Below are positions 24,755 to 32,016 of a stretch of DNA of 64,000 nt, piece after piece; the first letter of the stretch is position 1, and every line of letters starts with the position of its first letter. A program made the translations under genes and the position numbers. Below the pieces are notes generated by a model. The model searched no databases, was not told where the DNA came from, and saw nothing but the letters and a program-made list of their open reading frames with translations. Source of the DNA: an uncultured Clostridia bacterium (GTDB lineage: Bacteria; Bacillota; Clostridia; Oscillospirales; Ruminococcaceae); assembly GCA_947629785.1 (NCBI GenBank), contig CANRFB010000004.1, positions 31,424 through 95,423 of the forward strand, in the 5' to 3' direction.

Positions 24755-24860
24755 ATTATACTATATCGATAACGATATATCAAGCGTTAAAATCAACAAA
24801 AATATATCGTTATCATTGTATAATATGTATATTGATAACGATATATAAAAGAGGTATAAT
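24755..24860. promoter_or_regulatory. Divergent promoters with three copies of a 13-bp operator
   Basis: GATAACGATATAT occurs at 24768-24780 and 24834-24846 and inverted at 24802-24814, all three identical. Copy 1 lies inside a leftward promoter (TTGATA-N17-TATAAT, minus strand, 24755-24783) and copy 3 overlaps the -35 of a rightward one (TTGATA 24832-24837, N17, TATAAT 24855-24860). The rightward gene encodes a ribbon-helix-helix protein, the natural candidate for the autorepressor. Confidence 0.75.
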
Positions 24861-24881
24861 AAATAAAAGGGTGGTGAAATT

Positions 24882-25109
24882 ATGTCAACGACTAAGGCAC
24901 AGCAAAAGGCAGTCGCAAAGTATGAGAATAAAGTTTACGACAAAACGCTTTTAAGATTGCCCAAAGGACAATTAGGAAGTATTAAAGTCCATGCAGAAAA
25001 GCGCGGGGAATCGGTCAACGGATTTATAAACCGTTCAATAATCGAAACAATGGAGCGAGACAACGAGAAAGCCGATCCGAAAGAGCCGACACAAGCAACA
25101 GAAAAATAA
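24882..25109 (+). CDS. Arc/CopG-type ribbon-helix-helix DNA-binding protein
   Basis: A 75-residue protein with a ribbon-helix-helix fold: the strand YDKTLLRLPKGQLGSIKVHA is followed by helices EKRGESVNGFINRSIIETME. The N-terminus is Lys/Gln-rich and the C-terminus acidic and probably flexible. Such proteins bind direct or inverted repeats as dimers of dimers and often autoregulate, either as antitoxins or as plasmid copy-control factors. The three 13-bp boxes in its own promoter region fit this. GGGTGGTG is its ribosome-binding site. A PemK-like toxin gene lies 230 bases downstream, so it may be the antitoxin of an enlarged toxin-antitoxin locus; the gap contains a decayed copy of this gene's 3' end. 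Confidence 0.75.
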   Translation: MSTTKAQQKAVAKYENKVYDKTLLRLPKGQLGSIKVHAEKRGESVNGFINRSIIETMERDNEKADPKEPTQATEK

Positions 25110-25237
25110 GAAACACGCCCAGACGAACGCTAATGCCATTTTAAGGCGTTTTCACCGTTAAGGGTAGCTGTACGAAAATTCAAGTAAAATCGCTCCAGTG
25201 CCAAATCTGTGTGGTCAGCACGAGGGCTAAACGCTTG

Positions 25238-25303
25238 ATAATCGAATCAATGGAGCGGAGCAACACAAAACCCGCTCCGAAAGAACGGAACGGGAGCGGC
25301 TGA
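25238..25303 (+). pseudogene. Remnant of a second ribbon-helix-helix gene
   Basis: Codons 25238-25303 read IIESMERSNTKPAPKERNGSG then stop, close to the IIETMERDNEKADPKEP end of the intact gene at 24882-25109. Only the 3' end survives; the sequence before it (25110-25237) shows no reading frame. It points to a duplication followed by deletion, or to replacement of an old antitoxin gene in front of the toxin. Confidence 0.55.
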
Positions 25304-25341
25304 TCTGCTTTCATATAGAAAAATATTCAGGAGGTTTAAAA

Positions 25342-25941
25342 ATGAAGATAGAACTGCAAAAAGTTCAAGTACATTTAGACTGGCTTAAACAGCTGCTTTA
25401 TCTTGACAGCATTTCCGTGAATGCCAAAAACCGCATTGTAAAGCGCGGTCAGGTGTATAATTGTGAGTTGGGTATCGGTGTAGGGACAGAACTCCAGAAG
25501 AATCGCCCTTGTGTTGTATTTCAAAACGATATAGGCAATATTAAATCTCCAAAGACCGTTGTTATACCGATAACACATACCTACAAAGAGCATTTGTCCT
25601 GCTTTGTGCCTATTTCTGACAAATATGATAAAAACGGGAATGTTATTCTTGACGGTCAGGCTAATGTTTCGGAGATCCGCGCTGTTGACAAAGCCAGATT
25701 AGGCGACTACATATGTGATCTGGATAATCAGGAGATGAAAGCTATTGAAATAGCAGCGGCGCAAAATCTTGATATGTATAGGCATTATAAAGCTATGGAA
25801 AATATGTACAATGACAAAATCAAATATGTCGAAACTCTCAACAAAACTTTAAAAGAAGTAAAACAGTTATTGGAAGCGGAAAATAATTCGGAAATTATAA
25901 CAAAATTGAAAAAACTACTTGACAAGCCGGAAGAAAAATGA
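25342..25941 (+). CDS. PemK/MazF-like toxin with coiled-coil tail
   Basis: A 199-residue protein. Residues ~30-130 match the PemK/MazF endoribonuclease fold: RIVKRGQVYNCELGIGVGTE, NRPCVVFQND, KTVVIPITHT and QANVSEIRAVDKARLGDYI. The last ~70 residues (from ~AAAQNLDMYR) are a predicted coiled coil not present in the ~110-residue classical toxins, and a ~30-residue helix precedes the fold. MazF-type toxins cut mRNA at specific short sequences. AGGAGG lies 8 bases before the ATG. No short antitoxin gene overlaps it, as would be normal; the candidates are the ribbon-helix-helix protein upstream or the RNA hairpins directly downstream. The final codons contain a promoter for that RNA. Confidence 0.8.
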   Translation: MKIELQKVQVHLDWLKQLLYLDSISVNAKNRIVKRGQVYNCELGIGVGTELQKNRPCVVFQNDIGNIKSPKTVVIPITHTYKEHLSCFVPISDKYDKNGNVILDGQANVSEIRAVDKARLGDYICDLDNQEMKAIEIAAAQNLDMYRHYKAMENMYNDKIKYVETLNKTLKEVKQLLEAENNSEIITKLKKLLDKPEEK

Positions 25942-25947
25942 TATTAT
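25919..25947 (+). promoter_or_regulatory. Promoter inside the 3' end of the PemK-like gene
   Basis: TTGACA (25919-25924), 17 bases, TATTAT (25942-25947). Transcription would start near 25955, exactly at the first CAAAGT-hairpin unit, and finish at the second hairpin with its T tail. Confidence 0.65.
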
Positions 25948-25954
25948 AATAATA

Positions 25955-26100
25955 CAAAGTTGCATATTCACGAGTGGAATATGTTGTAATTTGTTTCAAA
26001 GTAAGGAAGCCACGAGCGGGCTTCCTTTTACTCTTGTATATCCTGCTGAAAAACAGCATATAATAACTATACAAAGTTACCGCATCACGAGCGGGTGCGG
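25955..26100 (+). ncRNA. Three covarying 29-nt hairpin units (CAAAGT box, ACGAGYG loop)
   Basis: Units at 25955-25983, 25997-26025 and 26072-26100 each consist of CAAAGT, two bases, a 7-base arm, the 7-base loop ACGAGTG or ACGAGCG, and the complementary arm. The arms differ (CATATTC/GAATATG, GGAAGCC/GGCTTCC, CCGCATC/GGTGCGG) yet always pair, which is covariation within one locus. Units 2 and 3 end in TTTT. Unit 1 follows a good promoter and unit 3 follows TATAAT at 26059-26064. They may be small RNAs, antitoxin-like repeats or transcription attenuators; no known family comes to mind. Confidence 0.6.
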
Positions 26101-26105
26101 TTTTG

Positions 26106-26136
26106 CCGTGAGAGGTCAGCACAATTACTCTCACGG
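26106..26136. repeat. Nine-base-pair inverted repeat
   Basis: CCGTGAGAG (26106-26114) pairs perfectly with CTCTCACGG (26128-26136); its loop contains GGTCAGCAC, a string also present at 25212-25220. Role unknown. The surrounding gene-free stretch 25942-26783 also holds the hairpin units, a terminator, a palindrome and a promoter listed separately. Confidence 0.5.
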
Positions 26137-26173
26137 ATATATACAAACAATACCCTTTGCGGGTCTTGAAAAG

Positions 26174-26207
26174 ACGGAGCGGTTATTTTTATCTGCTCCG
26201 TTTTTTG
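26174..26207 (+). terminator. Terminator in the gap after the PemK gene
   Basis: ACGGAGC (26174-26180) pairs with GCTCCGT (26195-26201), followed by six Ts. Confidence 0.75.
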
Positions 26208-26353
26208 TCTGTAAGCGGAGCGGATAAGGTCAGATCATGCCCGAAACATTCAACAGGCTTTCAGGAGCGTTTCCGTTGATCCGTGAGTGACGACAAGCCC
26301 GCAGAAGATGAACGGCGGCGCGGCAGATGTTCCGCTCCGCTTTTATAAAATCG

Positions 26354-26373
26354 GAAAAGTAGTACTACTTTTC
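26354..26373. repeat. Perfect 20-bp palindrome
   Basis: GAAAAGTAGTACTACTTTTC reads the same on both strands. It lies in gene-free island DNA and could be a protein-binding site. Confidence 0.6.
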
Positions 26374-26608
26374 TACGCTTGCTATTTCTTTCCAAAACTC
26401 GGAGCGGAACAAAAAACCGTATGCGTGTGTATGTTCGAGTAGGTCAAGCCTGTCATAAAGTTAAAGAGACCTTGCCCGCCGACAAATTTTCAACCTGTTG
26501 AAAAACAGTGCTTTAAACCTGTTGAATGATTCCGCGCTGTATTTCATAGCAAGCGCAGAAAAGGCATATGCTTTTCTTGAAAACTTTATGCAAAAGACGC
26601 ATTTGATA

Positions 26609-26666
26609 TTGACAATTTATTAAAGCCGTGGTATATTTATATTAAGTACTTGACGTAATTGTCAAG
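26609..26666 (+). promoter_or_regulatory. Promoter with operator-like inverted repeat
   Basis: TTGACA (26609-26614), 17 bases, TATATT (26632-26637). Directly downstream CTTGAC-GTAATT-GTCAAG (26649-26666) is a perfect 6+6 inverted repeat covering the start-site region, as expected for a repressor site. It drives the small gene at 26784. Confidence 0.65.
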
Positions 26667-26733
26667 ATCACAATTTGTTTATTGTTTACCGTATTTTAAT
26701 TTACTGTCAGCCCGATTACGGGACTTTCTTTTT

Positions 26734-26769
26734 ACTCCTGCGTTCAGGCATACGCGGGAGTAATTTTTT
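26734..26769 (+). terminator. Terminator in the leader of the small gene at 26784 (possible attenuator)
   Basis: ACTCCTGCGT (26734-26743) pairs with ACGCGGGAGT (26752-26761), followed by AATTTTTT. It sits between promoter and gene, only 15 bases before the start codon, so the gene may depend on read-through. Confidence 0.65.
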
Positions 26770-26783
26770 GAGGTGATAAGGGA

Positions 26784-27029
26784 ATGGCACGAAAACATAA
26801 AGAAGTATGTTATATGCTTGTTACGGCTGATAGGTATCAGCTTCCGCTTGATCTGGCGGATACCTTACGCGAGCTTTCCCACTCTACCGGTCTCTCATAT
26901 TCGGGAATACAAAAAGTCTATCACGGTGAAACCGCTATCCGTTTACCAAAGGGAAGTTACGCGGTGGCAAAATGCTACATTGTCAAGGTGAATTTTGAGA
27001 ACGATCCCGCCGACAAATTTCTCACGTAA
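26784..27029 (+). CDS. Small conserved-type island protein with helix-turn-helix-like segment
   Basis: An 81-residue protein (MARKHKEVCYMLVTADRYQL, then ELSHSTGLSYSGIQKVYHGE). The middle contains a turn between two helices that resembles a short HTH; I cannot name the family. It starts with a basic patch and has no membrane segment. GAGGTGATAAGGGA precedes the ATG. It is the last gene before attR, under a promoter with an operator-like repeat and a leader terminator, so its expression looks tightly controlled. Confidence 0.6.
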   Translation: MARKHKEVCYMLVTADRYQLPLDLADTLRELSHSTGLSYSGIQKVYHGETAIRLPKGSYAVAKCYIVKVNFENDPADKFLT

Positions 27030-27242
27030 GAATGCAATGGCGGAAACACGCAGCACGCCCTTACAGAATAAAATTGCAAAATAATAGGGCAAAATTCGGA
27101 AAAATGCGTTTTTGGGGCTAAATAAACCCGATGTGGGAATTTTTTTCGTTTAAATGTACGCCGCGATACAGAACGATCAACGTTTGAAAATTCGGAGGCT
27201 GGGGGCGGTATTCTGCAACGGGCGTTTTGTTCCCCAAAAATA

Positions 27243-27278
27243 AACCAACAAAAAACCAACAAAGTTATAAAAACCAAC
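27243..27278 (+). repeat. Putative integrase arm-type sites, right end
   Basis: AACCAAC at 27243-27249, 27254-27260 and 27272-27278, the same motif and orientation as the two copies beside attL. The rest of the gene-free stretch 27030-27378 shows nothing else I can name. Confidence 0.6.
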
Positions 27279-27378
27279 TAAAAGTTATTAGAAATTATAA
27301 AAAAGTAATCCCGCGCAAACCGCTAAATATCGCGATTTATGCGAAATTATAAAAAGATATAACAAGCCTTTTTGATAC

Positions 27379-27423
27379 CTCATAACCCGAAGGTCGTTGG
27401 TTCAAATCCAGCCTCCGCAACCA
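27379..27423 (+). repeat. attR of the tRNA-fMet island (45-bp direct repeat)
   Basis: Exact copy of the 3' 45 bases of tRNA-fMet, from the anticodon loop to CCA. It is not a working tRNA because the 5' half is missing. Confidence 0.9.
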
Positions 27424-27427
27424 GATA

Positions 27428-27476
27428 ACAAAACCGCCCGATACCGTTCAAACGGCTGTATCAGGCGGTTTTCTTT
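27428..27476 (+). terminator. Original tRNA-fMet terminator, now outside attR
   Basis: AAAACCGCC pairs with GGCGGTTTT, with GATAC/GTATC inside, followed by CTTT. It directly follows the attR core as a tRNA terminator would. Confidence 0.75.
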
Positions 27477-27529
27477 ATGTATAAGCCGCCGTTCCGACTG
27501 CAAATTTGCGGTCAGAAATGCGGAAAAAA

Positions 27530-27571
27530 CACACGAAATTCTTAAAAAATCACACGAAAAATCACACGAAA
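27530..27571 (+). repeat. Three CACACGAAA repeats outside attR
   Basis: CACACGAAA at 27530-27538, 27551-27559 and 27563-27571. Spacing and A-rich setting resemble the AACCAAC arm sites, suggesting the footprint of another integrase-borne element at the same tRNA. Confidence 0.45.
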
Positions 27572-27604
27572 ACAGATTTTACCGGAAAACGAAATAAGCT
27601 GCAG

Positions 27605-27652
27605 AAAAGGCATATTGCATCTATGAAACACAATATGCCTTTTATATTTTTT
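27605..27652. terminator. Strong hairpin terminator
   Basis: AAAAGGCATATTG (27605-27617) pairs perfectly with CAATATGCCTTTT (27631-27643); T-rich on the plus side. It may end the leftward GGDEF transcript or isolate the island junction. Confidence 0.7.
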
Positions 27653-27705
27653 ATACCTGATAGAAATAAACATAATACCTGAAAAATATATTCAGTCTTG
27701 AATTT

Positions 27706-29748
27706 TTATGTGATAACGTCGTCAATGAACGCTTCCGCGGCGGTAGCATGGGATTTTGCATAGGCATATGCGGATTTTCCGTGTTTCTTGATGTTGTACA
27801 TGGCTTCGTCGGCGGCGGCAACAACGTCCTCGGTGGTTTTTCCGCTTTCGATAAGGAACGCTATGCCTATTGAACAGTGTATGTTCAGCTTCGCGCCTGT
27901 GGATTCGGAAATGAATCCCTCACCCAGAGTGTCAATTATTTCCTGCGCGATTTTTCCCGAATCTCCGTAAAGTGTCAGGTCGGTGATACAAGCGACAAAT
28001 TCATCACCGCCGAACCGCCCCGCAAAACCGTGTTCAAAGCAGAATTCTTTCAGCGTATCCGCAACGAATTTCAGCACTTCGTCGCCGCAGGCGTGTCCGT
28101 ACTGGTCGTTGAAGAACTTGAAGTCGTCAAGGTCAATGAACATCATGGCGTCAAGAGTTTTCTTGTGAGCGGCAAGTTCAAGCTGTCTGCCAAGACCTTT
28201 AAGGAACGTTTCACGGTTGAAAAGCTGGGTAAGATTGTCAAAATTCGCTTTCTGGATAAGGTGCATCTCGCTTTTCTTTTCCTTGTCTATATCCATGATA
28301 ACGCCTATTATCTTTATGGGGACATCGTTGCGGTTGTAGAACTTCGTGGCTTTTATCATTATCCAGATAAATTCGCCGTAAGTGTCCTTGACGCGGTATT
28401 CACCCTGAAAAGAGCTGTCCTTGCCAAGTATTCTGTTGAAATCCGAGTTGAACCGTTCCTTGTCATCCTTATGCACTCTTAACTTGTGGATAAAGCTTTC
28501 TGACATACTGTCGTCCTTGGGGCGCAGGTCAAACTTCTGATTAAAGTTTTTGGAAACGGTAACATGGGCGTTTTCCATGTTGATTTCAAATACTATGTTG
28601 TTTGTGATGTCAACAATGGTTTTATAACGCTGTTCAAGTTCAAAGGATTCCTCGAAAACGGCTTCAAGAACGCCGCTTATCTCGCGGAACTCGTCATGGG
28701 TGTTTATGTCAAATTTTGCCGAATAATCGCCTTTCAGCTTTTTGCGGAGAGTATCTATTATATTGTGTACGGGCTTTGTGAAAAAGTATATGAACACGCC
28801 GCAGCCGACGCAGGATATTATCATCATGATTATGGAGAAATTCCGTATGGAACTGCCTATCCTGCCCACTTCCTGAGAAATTCTGAACCGGTCGGAAACA
28901 TTCAGCATAGTCCAACCGCAGGATTCTATCGTTGCGCTGTGAACCACTCTTACGCCGCGCTTGACGCCGTATTCATAGGTGTCGCCAAGTTCCTCGGAAG
29001 TTGCGTTTTCCTCGGTTATGAAGTCCCGCAGATAGTCAGCCGCCTCTCCGAATTTATCGCTTTCGGAATACATTTTCAGGGTTTTGTAGGGGTATTCAAA
29101 AAGGTTTCCGTTCTGATCCATTATCGCGGAAGCGGTATACTTGTCAAACTGCACGTTTGAAATAAGCCTTTGCAGATAATTGGTATCATACAGCTGATAA
29201 ACTATTCCCTGCCGCTGATTGTCCTTTGAATAGACAGGCTTTGCCACGAAGAAAACAGGCACGCCGTCATTTCTCTCACTGCTCATAAAGAACGTCGAAA
29301 CTCCGCTTTTCCCCGAAGCTACAGAAAACAGCCCGCTGTAATTTGACATCTGCTTTCCGATGTCCGAATCGTCCGTGGAGATGATAATATCCCCCGAATT
29401 GTTTATTACCATTACTTTCTGTATGGAAATATCCACCGTTATCAGGTCGTTTATATCTTTGAGAATGTTCCTGTACTCCTCGCTTTCGTTATCGTAGATA
29501 CCGTTGTTGCTGTCGGAAGTAAATCTGCTGAGTTCGTCCGATGACGCCAGTTCCTTTGCGGCGGAAGTTATTTCCTCAAAGTAAAAATTTATGCTTCCCG
29601 CCCTGTTCAGCGTAAGATTTGAAATATTGTCCTCCACAAGCTGCACCGCGCTTTTTTCCGCTTCCGTGGAAGAATATATATTAATTGCCAGCATAGGAAC
29701 AATTATCAAGACTAACATTACAAGAACAAGCTTGGTCGTTATTTTCAC
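27706..29748 (-). CDS. Membrane-bound Cache-HAMP-PAS-GGDEF diguanylate cyclase
   Basis: About 680 residues. An N-terminal membrane helix (~7-27) is followed by a large extracellular sensor of Cache type (~30-285), a second helix (~290-315), a HAMP-like linker (PVHNIIDTLRKKLKGDYSAK), a PAS domain (~370-500, with FNQKFDLRPKDDSMSESFIH and a YGEFIWIMIKATKF PAC segment) and a GGDEF domain with an intact GGDEF loop. The RxxD inhibitory site is missing five residues before the loop, unlike the GAF-GGDEF protein at 11322. It should convert an external signal into c-di-GMP. The start is GTG 29746-29748 behind GGGAGTGATAAT. It stands alone, leftward, upstream of a hairpin terminator. Confidence 0.88.
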   Translation of the reverse strand: MKITTKLVLVMLVLIIVPMLAINIYSSTEAEKSAVQLVEDNISNLTLNRAGSINFYFEEITSAAKELASSDELSRFTSDSNNGIYDNESEEYRNILKDINDLITVDISIQKVMVINNSGDIIISTDDSDIGKQMSNYSGLFSVASGKSGVSTFFMSSERNDGVPVFFVAKPVYSKDNQRQGIVYQLYDTNYLQRLISNVQFDKYTASAIMDQNGNLFEYPYKTLKMYSESDKFGEAADYLRDFITEENATSEELGDTYEYGVKRGVRVVHSATIESCGWTMLNVSDRFRISQEVGRIGSSIRNFSIIMMIISCVGCGVFIYFFTKPVHNIIDTLRKKLKGDYSAKFDINTHDEFREISGVLEAVFEESFELEQRYKTIVDITNNIVFEINMENAHVTVSKNFNQKFDLRPKDDSMSESFIHKLRVHKDDKERFNSDFNRILGKDSSFQGEYRVKDTYGEFIWIMIKATKFYNRNDVPIKIIGVIMDIDKEKKSEMHLIQKANFDNLTQLFNRETFLKGLGRQLELAAHKKTLDAMMFIDLDDFKFFNDQYGHACGDEVLKFVADTLKEFCFEHGFAGRFGGDEFVACITDLTLYGDSGKIAQEIIDTLGEGFISESTGAKLNIHCSIGIAFLIESGKTTEDVVAAADEAMYNIKKHGKSAYAYAKSHATAAEAFIDDVIT

Positions 29749-29928
29749 ATTATCACTCCCGAATATACTATATCTGCACAACAAAAACAAAATACACTGC
29801 CCCTCCGCTTTTCACGTCAAGGGACAGATTTCCCTATATTATATTTTAATATTTTTTTCTCTGTTTGTAAACAGATCAACAGACATTTTGTAAAATCTGT
29901 ACAATATTACACATATAATTTGTGCAGA

Positions 29929-31932
29929 TTACTTTTTGTTTTTCCGTGAGAAATTGCGGTCGCTTACCAGAACATACACAAAAGCAAGGGCTACAGCCAG
30001 CACGAGTATCGAAACAACGGCTTTCACGGCGGGCGGAACGGTTTTTTCTTCGTTTTCGGGAGCGGGAATATCGGTTTCGGAAACGGCGGTCTCCGCGGCG
30101 GAAACAATTGCGGTCACGGAAGATATTTCCGTAACGGCGCTTTCGTCGGGAACTTCTGTTTCCGATTCGGGCGGAACGGTTCCCGCGGAGGAATATGTGG
30201 ACGCCTCAACGTGTTCGGGTTCGGCGGTGGTCTTTGCGGTGGTTGCTTTAGCTGTGCTTTCATCGGGGATAACGTCGGTCTGTTCGGCGTCGGGAATATC
30301 CGTGTCCTCGTTCAGGATATTTCCGTCACTTATGAAAGCAAGCATATAAACCGACATTGGTTCCATTTCAAAGGAGAAACTGTTATTTTCAATGCCTGTA
30401 ATATCGTCTCTGCGGACTATTTCGGGGCTTTCGGCATTGAAACTGTAGACTTCCGCGCCGTAAAATTCCGCGGCGGAAGTTATCTTTATTTCCGCGGTCT
30501 TGGAAGAAAGCTGATTCTTGTTTATCAGAACGGTTTTCAGCGACGTTTCGTCCGAACCGTAAACAGCCGAATATACCGAACTCATAATATCCCCGCCGTT
30601 TCCCGAACGTACAAGGTTATTTCCGAAGCCCGAACCGCTGCCGTCATAGTCGGTGTAGATATTTATTGCCGATTTCAGATAGGAAATATCGGAAGAATTA
30701 GGTTTCATGCAAGCCATATGCACGCCGTATTCCGCGAAAATTCCCAACGCGTCTGCCGCCGCAATTCCGCCGCTTATGTTGTCGCCGCCGCCGAAATTGT
30801 ATTCCGAAAAGGACAGTTTCGTGTCGGGGAAATACATTCCTATAGACGCCTGAAGCGTAGGTATCAGCGGAATATACTGATTGTGCATAATGGCGGTGGT
30901 GCTGTTTTCGGTGTAGGAACTGTCCCAGAGTATACGGGGCGCCTGCATACGCACATTATTGGAAAGCACTTCATTGCTGTCGATTATCGGCAGAAGCAGA
31001 CCGTTTGTGGCTTCCGTCTGATAATGTACGTCCAGCACGTCCAGAAGCCTTGTATTCTGCTCGTCGGAAGCGGCTTTCATCTTGTCAAGATAGCAGTCGA
31101 TGAACCAGCTGTATTCGCCGCGGTAACTTTCCCAGTCGGAGGAATTCTTTATATTTATAAAAGCGTCTATTCCGCTGACTGACGGACCGTAAACAAGGGC
31201 AGTGGGGTCTATCCGTTTTATTGTTCCCGCCAGTTCCGCCGAACGTGAAATCAGTTCATCGGCGGTCATGCGTGCGGGTACTGCTTCGGGGAACCTTGTG
31301 AACCAGTTTTCGGGTTCGCTGTCAAGGAAATATCCGTTTATGCCGCCGTCAACGGCGTAGCCGTACCTGTTCACAAGATAGCTGACATATTCGTCCATAT
31401 AGACCGTACCGTCGGAAATATCGGGGGCGGAAAGATAGCTGTCGCCCTTGTTAAAAGCCGCCGTTTCCCACGGTTTTCCCGCCTCTGACGGGGAAACCTT
31501 TCCCATCATCTGCAAAGTTACATATTTTGACGGAATACCATATCTTAAAGCGCGGGAAACAAGATTTTCCGTATAAAGCGCAGGAGTCTGACGGCGTTCG
31601 GCGGCATAGGAATCCACCAGCGCAAGGCTGTTTTCACTGCCGTTCCCCGAACCCGAATTGGAATAGTTGGTTTCCCAGTTATAGGAAGATACCCGCATAT
31701 CCGACTGTTTCAGGGCATTTACAGTAACGCCCGATATGTCCGATTCGGCAGTAAGCCCGTAAATATACGGACTTATCCTGCCTGTTATATCAATAGTATT
31801 AATGGAAACTTCCACATTCCCCGTATCACGGTACGACGAACTCAGCATGGCGGAAGCGCTTTCCGAACACAGTGCCGCCGTTACGAAAAGCGCGGATACT
31901 GCGGCAATTATTCTGTTTTGCTTTTTTATCAT
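29929..31932 (-). CDS. GH44-family glycoside hydrolase, secreted and membrane-anchored
   Basis: About 667 residues. A signal peptide (MIKKQNRIIAAVSALFVTAA, cleavage near SASA) precedes a catalytic domain that resembles GH44 endoglucanase/xyloglucanases: MRVSSYNWETNYSNSGSG, GYFLDSEPENWF (acid/base Glu), DVLDVHYQTEAT and LSFSEYNFGGG (nucleophile Glu), plus a beta-sandwich. A Thr/Glu/Pro-rich stalk leads to a C-terminal membrane helix (VVSILVLAVALAFVYVLV) and a basic tail, with no LPXTG, so it is held by the membrane rather than by sortase or dockerin. The start is ATG 31930-31932, 8 bases after GCGAGG. It likely attacks beta-glucan or xyloglucan at the cell surface. A GH3 enzyme lies upstream on the same strand. 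Confidence 0.78.
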   Translation of the reverse strand: MIKKQNRIIAAVSALFVTAALCSESASAMLSSSYRDTGNVEVSINTIDITGRISPYIYGLTAESDISGVTVNALKQSDMRVSSYNWETNYSNSGSGNGSENSLALVDSYAAERRQTPALYTENLVSRALRYGIPSKYVTLQMMGKVSPSEAGKPWETAAFNKGDSYLSAPDISDGTVYMDEYVSYLVNRYGYAVDGGINGYFLDSEPENWFTRFPEAVPARMTADELISRSAELAGTIKRIDPTALVYGPSVSGIDAFINIKNSSDWESYRGEYSWFIDCYLDKMKAASDEQNTRLLDVLDVHYQTEATNGLLLPIIDSNEVLSNNVRMQAPRILWDSSYTENSTTAIMHNQYIPLIPTLQASIGMYFPDTKLSFSEYNFGGGDNISGGIAAADALGIFAEYGVHMACMKPNSSDISYLKSAINIYTDYDGSGSGFGNNLVRSGNGGDIMSSVYSAVYGSDETSLKTVLINKNQLSSKTAEIKITSAAEFYGAEVYSFNAESPEIVRRDDITGIENNSFSFEMEPMSVYMLAFISDGNILNEDTDIPDAEQTDVIPDESTAKATTAKTTAEPEHVEASTYSSAGTVPPESETEVPDESAVTEISSVTAIVSAAETAVSETDIPAPENEEKTVPPAVKAVVSILVLAVALAFVYVLVSDRNFSRKNKK

Positions 31933-32016
31933 AATATGAACCTCGCGAAAGAATTCCCTTATAATTATACAGCTAAAACGCTTATAAATCAATAGTCTGC
32001 GGGCATTTACAGAATT

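Noticed and set aside
26649..26666. Second attachment site or tRNA fragment near the island's right end
   Set aside because: The inverted repeat does not match the tRNA-fMet core and sits at a promoter start region, so an operator is more likely.
30211..31182. Large plus-strand frame opposite the GH44 gene
   Set aside because: Antisense shadow: low-complexity translation, no start signals, and the minus-strand protein has clear family motifs.
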